Assembly: GCA_002334915.1 (NCBI GenBank)
Contig: DDCQ01000024.1
Location: 1,448-20,944, forward strand
DNA length: 19,497 nucleotides
DNA from: Porticoccaceae bacterium UBA2002
Lineage (GTDB): Bacteria > Pseudomonadota > Gammaproteobacteria > Pseudomonadales > Porticoccaceae
Direction: 5' to 3'
In this document: in pieces, positions 14,943-19,497 of the stretch
How the letters are laid out: the number at the start of each line of letters is the position of its first letter
Position numbering within the stretch: the first letter of the stretch is position 1
Made by a program: the position numbers and the translations under genes
The notes under the pieces: generated by a model
What the model was told of the DNA's origin: nothing
Database searches by the model: none
The model's input: the letters and a program-made list of their open reading frames with translations, nothing else

Positions 14943-17066
14943 ATGCCCGCTGAGATTAAAACCCATTACCGCGCCTGCAACCTCTGCGAAGCTATCTGTG
15001 GTCTTGAGATTAAAACCCAGGGCAATCAGGTGTTATCGATTAAAGGTGATAACAATGACCCTTTAAGCCGCGGCTATATCTGCCCCAAGGGCACAGCCAT
15101 GGAGGATATCTATACCGACCCGGATCGTCTGCGCAAACCGGTTGTGCGCCAGGGTGATAAATGGGTGGAGATTAGCTGGCAGCAAGCCTTCGACACTGTT
15201 GCGGACAAACTGGTGGCTGTGCAACAGCAGCATGGTCAGAACGCGGTTGCCTTTTATGCCGGCAACCCCAATGTGCACAACTATGGCAGCATGACCCACG
15301 CCAGTGTGTTGCGCAAAGCGGTGCAGACTAAAATTCACTTCTCTGCCACCAGCCTCGATCAGCTGCCCCATCATTTAGCGTCCTACAGTCTCTATGGTCA
15401 CCAGTCGTTAATCCCGATTCCAGATATTGATCACAGCAGCTATATGCTAATTATTGGCGGCAATCCGCTGGCCTCCAATGGCAGCATTATGACTTCGCCC
15501 GATATACCCAAGCGCCTCAAGGCCATTCAGCAGCGCGGTGGGCGCTTTATTGTGATTGACCCAAGACGCACCGAAACCGCAGAAATTGCCGATCAGCATC
15601 TGTTTATTCGTCCGGGCACCGATGCCTGGTTGCTGATGGCCATGCTCAATACCTTATTTGCCGAAGACCTGGTTAGCACCGGGCACCTGACAGATCTGTT
15701 GGTGGGTGTGGATCAGGTGCGCAGTGCCTGCGCGTCCTTTACCCCAGAGCTTGCAGAGCAGCGCACCGGCGTAGCGGCGGAACAGATTCGTCAGTTGGCC
15801 AGAGATATGGCCAGTATCGAAGATGCAGTCTGCTATGGGCGCATGGGTGTCTCGGTTCAGGTCTATGGCACCCTCTGTCAGTGGGCCATTCAGATGATCA
15901 ATATCCTCACCAGTTCAATGGATGTGCGCGGCGGCATGATCGCCTCGTCTCCAGCCTTTGGTTTTGTTAAACAGGGCGAGTCCGGTGCCGGGCACTTTGC
16001 TGCTTTTTATAGCCGGGTCAGTGGCCTGCCGGAATTTGCTGGCGAATTGCCGGCCACTGTAATGGCCGAAGAAATGTTAACTGAGGGAGAGGGCCAGATT
16101 CGAGGCCTTATCACTATAGCAGGCAATCCGGTGCTATCGGCCCCCAATGGCAATCAGATGGATCAGGCACTGGCCGGTCTCGACTTTATGGTATCCATTG
16201 ATTTCTATATCAATGAAACCACCAGGCATGCCGATATTATTTTGCCCCCCACCAGTGCTCTAGAGCACGATCACTATGATCTGGCTTTCCTGCGACTGGC
16301 GGTGCACAACACCGCCCGCTTCAATGAGGCCGTGTTTGAACCCGCCGAGGGCACCAAGCATGATTGGGAAATCTTTAATGAGCTTGGTCTTGCCATTGCC
16401 GCGCGCAAAGGCATGGACACCAAGCCGCTGCCATCTCCAGATAAGCTCATTGATATAGGTATCCAGCGGGGCCCCTACAGTGCCGCTGCGGGACACGAGC
16501 TGGAACTGACGCTAGATAGGATAAAACAGCATCCCCATGGATTGGATTTAGGCCCATTGCAGCCCAGCCTGCCCGAGCGGCTCTGCACCTCCGACGGCAA
16601 GATTACCCTGATGGCCGATTATATTGCTGAAGATCTGGCGCGCCTTGGCGCCGACCAGCAGAGTACAGATAAAGACGAGCTGCTGTTAATTGGCCGCCGC
16701 CATATTCGTTCTAATAACAGCTGGATGCACAATTCTCACCGACTGGTTAAAGGCAAGCCGCGCTGGCAGCTATTAATGCACCCGGATGACCTGGCCGCCC
16801 ATCAGTTGCAAGACCAATCCCAGGTGCGTATCCAGTCTCGGGTGGGCGAGGTGCAGACCCAGGTGGTTGCCAGCGATGAAGTTATGCCGGGGGTAGTGAG
16901 CTTGCCCCATGGCTGGGGCCATAAGCGCGATGGTGTCAGCATGGAGATTGCTCAGGCCCAGGGCGGGGTAAGTTGCAATGACCTTACCGACGATAAACTG
17001 ATTGATCAGGCCAGTGGCAATAGCGCCCTTAATGGTGTGCCGGTCAGGGTATTTGCAGTGCAGTAA
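14943..17066 (+). CDS. Molybdopterin-dependent oxidoreductase of uncharacterised type (DMSO reductase superfamily)
   Basis: A 707-residue enzyme with an N-terminal [4Fe-4S] site, CNLCEAICG to CPKG (Cys12, Cys15, Cys19, Cys47; Lys49 follows as in formate dehydrogenase-like members). It is expected to bind a bis-pterin-guanine molybdenum or tungsten cofactor. LIIGGNPLASNGSIMTSPD, VIDPRRTETAEIADQHLFIR and PGTDAWLLMAML are pterin-binding segments, ITIAGNPVLSAPNG and YINETTRHADIILPP follow, and the C-terminal beta-barrel holds MHPDDLAA and SLPHGWGH. There is no twin-arginine signal, so it is cytoplasmic. At the usual metal-ligand position (about 135-140) it has ATSLDQ, with no cysteine or selenocysteine; Ser137 or Asp139 may serve. 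GGAGAG with 6 bases of spacing fixes the start. It stands alone, with no electron-transfer or maturation partner nearby. Substrate unknown. Confidence 0.88.
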   Translation: MPAEIKTHYRACNLCEAICGLEIKTQGNQVLSIKGDNNDPLSRGYICPKGTAMEDIYTDPDRLRKPVVRQGDKWVEISWQQAFDTVADKLVAVQQQHGQNAVAFYAGNPNVHNYGSMTHASVLRKAVQTKIHFSATSLDQLPHHLASYSLYGHQSLIPIPDIDHSSYMLIIGGNPLASNGSIMTSPDIPKRLKAIQQRGGRFIVIDPRRTETAEIADQHLFIRPGTDAWLLMAMLNTLFAEDLVSTGHLTDLLVGVDQVRSACASFTPELAEQRTGVAAEQIRQLARDMASIEDAVCYGRMGVSVQVYGTLCQWAIQMINILTSSMDVRGGMIASSPAFGFVKQGESGAGHFAAFYSRVSGLPEFAGELPATVMAEEMLTEGEGQIRGLITIAGNPVLSAPNGNQMDQALAGLDFMVSIDFYINETTRHADIILPPTSALEHDHYDLAFLRLAVHNTARFNEAVFEPAEGTKHDWEIFNELGLAIAARKGMDTKPLPSPDKLIDIGIQRGPYSAAAGHELELTLDRIKQHPHGLDLGPLQPSLPERLCTSDGKITLMADYIAEDLARLGADQQSTDKDELLLIGRRHIRSNNSWMHNSHRLVKGKPRWQLLMHPDDLAAHQLQDQSQVRIQSRVGEVQTQVVASDEVMPGVVSLPHGWGHKRDGVSMEIAQAQGGVSCNDLTDDKLIDQASGNSALNGVPVRVFAVQ

Positions 17067-17083
17067 TATTGGCTTTGCCAATA
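17067..17083 (+). terminator. Short hairpin immediately after the molybdoenzyme stop
   Basis: TATTGGC-TTT-GCCAATA is a perfect 7-bp stem directly after TAA at 17064-17066. It has no T-tract, so as an intrinsic terminator it would be weak. Confidence 0.3.
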
Positions 17084-17087
17084 GCCG

Positions 17088-17120
17088 TTGTTAACCAAAA
17101 TATAATATTAGGGTTGACAG
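17088..17120. promoter_or_regulatory. BirA operator (biotin-responsive) upstream of bioB
   Basis: TTGTTAACC (17088-17096), 15 bases, GGTTGACAG (17112-17120). The bipartite BirA consensus is TTGTAAACC-N14-16-GGTTTACAA; the left half matches 8 of 9 and the right half 7 of 9. The right half contains the bioB -35 (TTGACA), so biotinyl-adenylate-bound BirA would block RNA polymerase and repress the biotin genes when biotin is plentiful. Confidence 0.75.
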
Positions 17121-17141
17121 CCTCAGCTCCGGGCTTATCAT
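17114..17141 (+). promoter_or_regulatory. bioB promoter
   Basis: A perfect TTGACA (17114-17119) is followed after 16 bases by TATCAT (17136-17141, 5 of 6). The start point would be near 17148, about 30 bases before the bioB ATG. The -35 lies within the right half of the BirA operator. Confidence 0.7.
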
Positions 17142-17177
17142 CGTCGCCTTAACCACAGATAACCCCGGAGTTTGGCC

Positions 17178-18233
17178 ATGCAGCCTCAAGATGGATCTTC
17201 TATCCGCCACGACTGGACCAGAGAACAGGTGCTCAGTCTATTTAATCAGCCTTTTAACGACCTGCTCTTTGATGCCCAGCTAATGCATCGCCAGCACTTT
17301 GACCCCAATCAGGTGCAGCTCAGCACCTTGCTGTCGATTAAGACCGGCGCCTGCCCCGAAGACTGCAAATATTGCCCCCAGAGTGCCCGCTACGACACCG
17401 GTTTGGAAAAAGAAAAGCTGCTGCAAATAGACCAGGTTATCGAGGCCGCCAAAGTTGCCAAGGCCAGTGGCTCCAGCCGTTTCTGTATGGGTGCCGCCTG
17501 GCGCTCGCCCCATGATCGCGATATTCCCGCCGTGGCAGAGATGATCCGCGAAGTAAAATCTCTGGGTCTGGAAACCTGCATGACATTGGGTATGCTCAGC
17601 GAAGATCAGTCTGACAAGCTGGCCGATGCTGGTCTTGACTACTACAACCACAATCTGGATACCTCCAAAGAGTTTTACGGCGAGGTGATTACCACCAGAA
17701 CCTATCAGGACCGCTTAAACACCCTGGCCAATGTGCGTAATTCCGGCATGAAAGTCTGTGCCGGGGGTATTGTGGGTATGGGCGAAGAGCAACAGGACCG
17801 TGCCGGACTATTAATGGAGCTGGCCAATCTGCCAGTGCATCCAGAATCAGTGCCCATCAATATGCTGGTTAAGGTAGCTGGTACCCCACTGGCCGATCAG
17901 GATGAGCTGGACCCCTTTGAATTTATTCGCACCATTGCCGTGGCGCGACTGATGATGCCCAAATCCTATGTGCGCCTGTCCGCTGGCCGCGAAGAAATGA
18001 ACGAGCAGATGCAGGCTCTGGCCTTTATGGCCGGCGCCAATTCAATTTTCTACTGCGATAAATTGCTTACAACCCCCAACCCAAAGGCCAATACTGATAT
18101 GCAGTTATTGCAGCGTCTGGGAATAAAGCCTGAGGAATATCAGGCTGACAAAGATAGCCAACAACAGGAAGACGACCTGCACCGAGCCATTAACGAGCAC
18201 AAAAACGACGCGCTATTCTACAGAGCCAGCTAG
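17178..18233 (+). CDS. bioB: Biotin synthase
   Basis: BioB is the radical SAM enzyme that inserts sulfur into dethiobiotin, the final step of biotin synthesis. From ATG 17178 it has 351 residues, near the 346 of E. coli. The radical SAM cysteines are in [13 protein letters not shown] (Cys59, Cys63, Cys66). Residues of the [2Fe-2S] site and barrel appear in [46 protein letters not shown] and [15 protein letters not shown] with 7 bases of spacing supports this ATG; a TTG two codons upstream is an alternative but less likely start. The gene is first in a bioB-bioF unit controlled by the BirA operator. Confidence 0.97.
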   Translation: MQPQDGSSIRHDWTREQVLSLFNQPFNDLLFDAQLMHRQHFDPNQVQLSTLLSIKTGACPEDCKYCPQSARYDTGLEKEKLLQIDQVIEAAKVAKASGSSRFCMGAAWRSPHDRDIPAVAEMIREVKSLGLETCMTLGMLSEDQSDKLADAGLDYYNHNLDTSKEFYGEVITTRTYQDRLNTLANVRNSGMKVCAGGIVGMGEEQQDRAGLLMELANLPVHPESVPINMLVKVAGTPLADQDELDPFEFIRTIAVARLMMPKSYVRLSAGREEMNEQMQALAFMAGANSIFYCDKLLTTPNPKANTDMQLLQRLGIKPEEYQADKDSQQQEDDLHRAINEHKNDALFYRAS

Positions 18234-18239
18234 CCCTCT

Positions 18240-19400
18240 ATGAATAGTATGGATGCCATTCTTCAGGCCCAGCTCGATCAGCGGCATAAGCAGTTTCTCT
18301 ACCGCCACAGAACCAATGTAGCCTCTGGTTGCGATTCGGTACTGCAGGTTGAGGGTAAATCCCTGGTTAACTTTTGCAGCAACGACTACCTGGGCCTGGC
18401 AGGTCACCCGGATATAGCTGCTGCCCTAAAATCTGCTGTTGATCAATATGGCACCGGCAGCGGCGCCTCCCATCTAATTAGCGGCCATTCCACAGCTCAT
18501 CAGCAGTTAGAGGAACAGCTGGCCGAGTTTACTGGACGTCCTCGGGCGCTGTTATTTAGTACCGGCTATATGGCCAATATGGGGGTGATTAATGCCCTGG
18601 TGGGTCGTCATGATCTGGTGCTTGAAGATCAGCTTAACCATGCCTCGCTGCTGGACGGTGGCCATCTCTCCCGAGCCGACTACAAACGTTACAAGCACAA
18701 TAATATGCAGCAGCTGGACTATCTGCTTGAGCAGAGCACCGCCAGTCGCAAGCTAATTGTTACCGATGGCGTATTTAGTATGGATGGCGACCTGGCTCCT
18801 CTACCGGAGATGAGTGCTCTGGCCGCACAGCACAGTGGCTGGCTTATGGTGGATGATGCCCACGGCATGGGGGTGCTGGGCGCAACTGGCGGTGGCATTT
18901 TAGAGCAGCAGGGCTTAACTGTGGAGCAGGTGCCTGTTCTGATGGGCACATTGGGCAAGAGCTTTGGCACCTTTGGCGCCTTTATCGCCGGCAGTGAAGC
19001 ATTGATAGACACCCTTATTCAATTTGCCCGCACCTATATCTACACCACGGCACTGCCGCCGGCGATTGCCTGTGCCAGCAGTGCCAGCTTGCAGATTGTC
19101 CATCGTGAGCACTGGCGCCGCGAGCACTTGCAGAGTTTGATCCAGAGATTTCGCGCTGGCGCCGAGCAGCTGGGCCTGCAACTTATGGACTCCCAGACGC
19201 CGATTCAGCCAGTGTTAATTAACAATGATCAGCGAGTGATGGAGATTAATCAGCAACTGCGCAGCAAAGGTTTTATGGTTGGTGCTATCAGGCCGCCCAC
19301 CGTGCCTGCAGGCAGTGGCAGATTGCGTATTACATTGTCCGCCAACCACAGTAACCAGCAGATTGATCAACTGTTGGATGCCCTTGAGGCCTGCCTGTGA
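18240..19400 (+). CDS. bioF: 8-amino-7-oxononanoate synthase (KAPA synthase)
   Basis: BioF condenses pimeloyl thioester with L-alanine, using PLP, at the start of the biotin ring pathway. The 386 residues match the family. LVNFCSNDYLGLAGHPDI is the conserved N-terminal motif, GTGSGASHLISGHSTAH binds substrate, LVLEDQLNHASLLDG and VDDAHGMGVLG carry PLP-contacting Asp and His residues, and MGTLGKSFGTFGAF holds the Schiff-base lysine (Lys240). TALPPAIA and AIRPPTVPAGSGRLRITLSA close the protein. The first ATG is 6 bases after the bioB stop, with no strong binding site, so translation is probably coupled; ATG at 18249 is an alternative. The stop overlaps a GTG that opens the next frame. Confidence 0.96.
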   Translation: MNSMDAILQAQLDQRHKQFLYRHRTNVASGCDSVLQVEGKSLVNFCSNDYLGLAGHPDIAAALKSAVDQYGTGSGASHLISGHSTAHQQLEEQLAEFTGRPRALLFSTGYMANMGVINALVGRHDLVLEDQLNHASLLDGGHLSRADYKRYKHNNMQQLDYLLEQSTASRKLIVTDGVFSMDGDLAPLPEMSALAAQHSGWLMVDDAHGMGVLGATGGGILEQQGLTVEQVPVLMGTLGKSFGTFGAFIAGSEALIDTLIQFARTYIYTTALPPAIACASSASLQIVHREHWRREHLQSLIQRFRAGAEQLGLQLMDSQTPIQPVLINNDQRVMEINQQLRSKGFMVGAIRPPTVPAGSGRLRITLSANHSNQQIDQLLDALEACL

Positions 19401-19497
19401 ATGCGGCAGCAGATATTTGTGTAAGGCCACAAGTGGGCGCAGTCTTATACCCATGTCTCTCAACCCCAGGCCTCTCAACCCCAAGCCCCTCAACCCC
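19397..19497 (+). CDS. Start of a third gene of the biotin operon (partial)
   Basis: GTG at 19397 overlaps the bioF TGA by two bases and opens a frame that runs to the window edge (33 codons: beginning VNAAADICVRPQVGAVLYPC, then a Ser-Thr-Pro-rich stretch). The overlap suggests translational coupling and a further biotin gene; bioH or bioC usually come next in related bacteria. The visible N-terminus is not diagnostic. It includes an unusual 15-base repeat at the end, so a later start is also possible. Confidence 0.4.
   Translation, partial: MNAAADICVRPQVGAVLYPCLSTPGLSTPSPST
19455..19497 (+). repeat. 15-bp tandem repeat, three copies, running off the window
   Basis: Units GTCTCTCAACCCCAG (19455-19469), GCCTCTCAACCCCAA (19470-19484) and GCCCCTCAACCCC (19485-19497, cut by the edge) are nearly identical. 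The period of 15 keeps any reading frame; in the GTG-19397 frame it encodes a pentapeptide of the kind LSTPG/LSTPS/PST. Confidence 0.85.

Noticed and set aside
17101..17106. TATAAT between the BirA half sites as an additional bioB promoter
   Set aside because: The nearest -35-like TTGCCA (17075-17080) is 20 bases away, too far. The TTGACA/TATCAT pair downstream is better. The A/T-rich centre is expected in the operator spacer.
19215..19493. Minus-strand 92-residue open frame with repeated GLGLR
   Set aside because: It is the antisense of the bioF end and of the 15-bp tandem repeat. There is no independent sign of coding.

Overview
This window reads as a chromosomal segment of a marine-type gammaproteobacterium. 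The best guess from gene order and protein similarity is the SAR92/Cellvibrionales/Pseudomonadales area, but no 16S rRNA gene is present to confirm it. Almost all genes are housekeeping genes with strong gammaproteobacterial signatures (UvrB, BamD, RluD, PgeF, L21/L27, ObgE, ProB, BioB/BioF). The order bamD - rluD - pgeF, with a pilS fragment on the far side of bamD, recalls the Pseudomonas-like arrangement.

Layout. 1-1305: 3' part of uvrB. 1306-1817: gene-poor spacer with a possible 20-residue ORF, a decayed near-duplicate of it and an 18-bp palindrome. 1818-4612: convergent ugd (+) and manC/algA-type gene (-), which make UDP-glucuronate and GDP-mannose for surface polysaccharide. 4684-5433: a divergent pair, a 46-residue ORF (-) and a 160-residue protein (+), sharing a clear Fur box; neither protein is recognised. 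5603-5679: tRNA-Val(GAC). 5680-6570: gene graveyard with a broken serine hydrolase (class C beta-lactamase fold) and a broken sulfotransferase-like remnant, bounded by a 10-bp direct repeat whose first copy covers the tRNA CCA end. 6607-7665: CNNM/CBS-domain membrane protein. 7666-9829 (-): bamD, nadE and the N-terminal stump of a PilS-type sensor kinase. 9904-11620: rluD-pgeF overlapping pair. 11699-12458: rplU-rpmA operon with promoter and intrinsic terminator. 12520-14850: obgE-proB, with a promoter that would give a leaderless obgE mRNA. 14943-17066: cytoplasmic molybdopterin oxidoreductase of uncharacterised type. 17088-19497: biotin operon bioB-bioF plus the start of a third gene, behind a BirA operator.

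The most interesting material is accessory: the Fur-controlled divergent pair of unknown small proteins, the tRNA-linked gene graveyard, the pilS stump marking loss of pilin regulation, the uncharacterised molybdoenzyme, and the possible leaderless start of obgE. No IS element, phage gene, CRISPR array or complete mobile element is visible. I saw no clear multi-gene novel system; the Fur-regulated pair is the nearest candidate.
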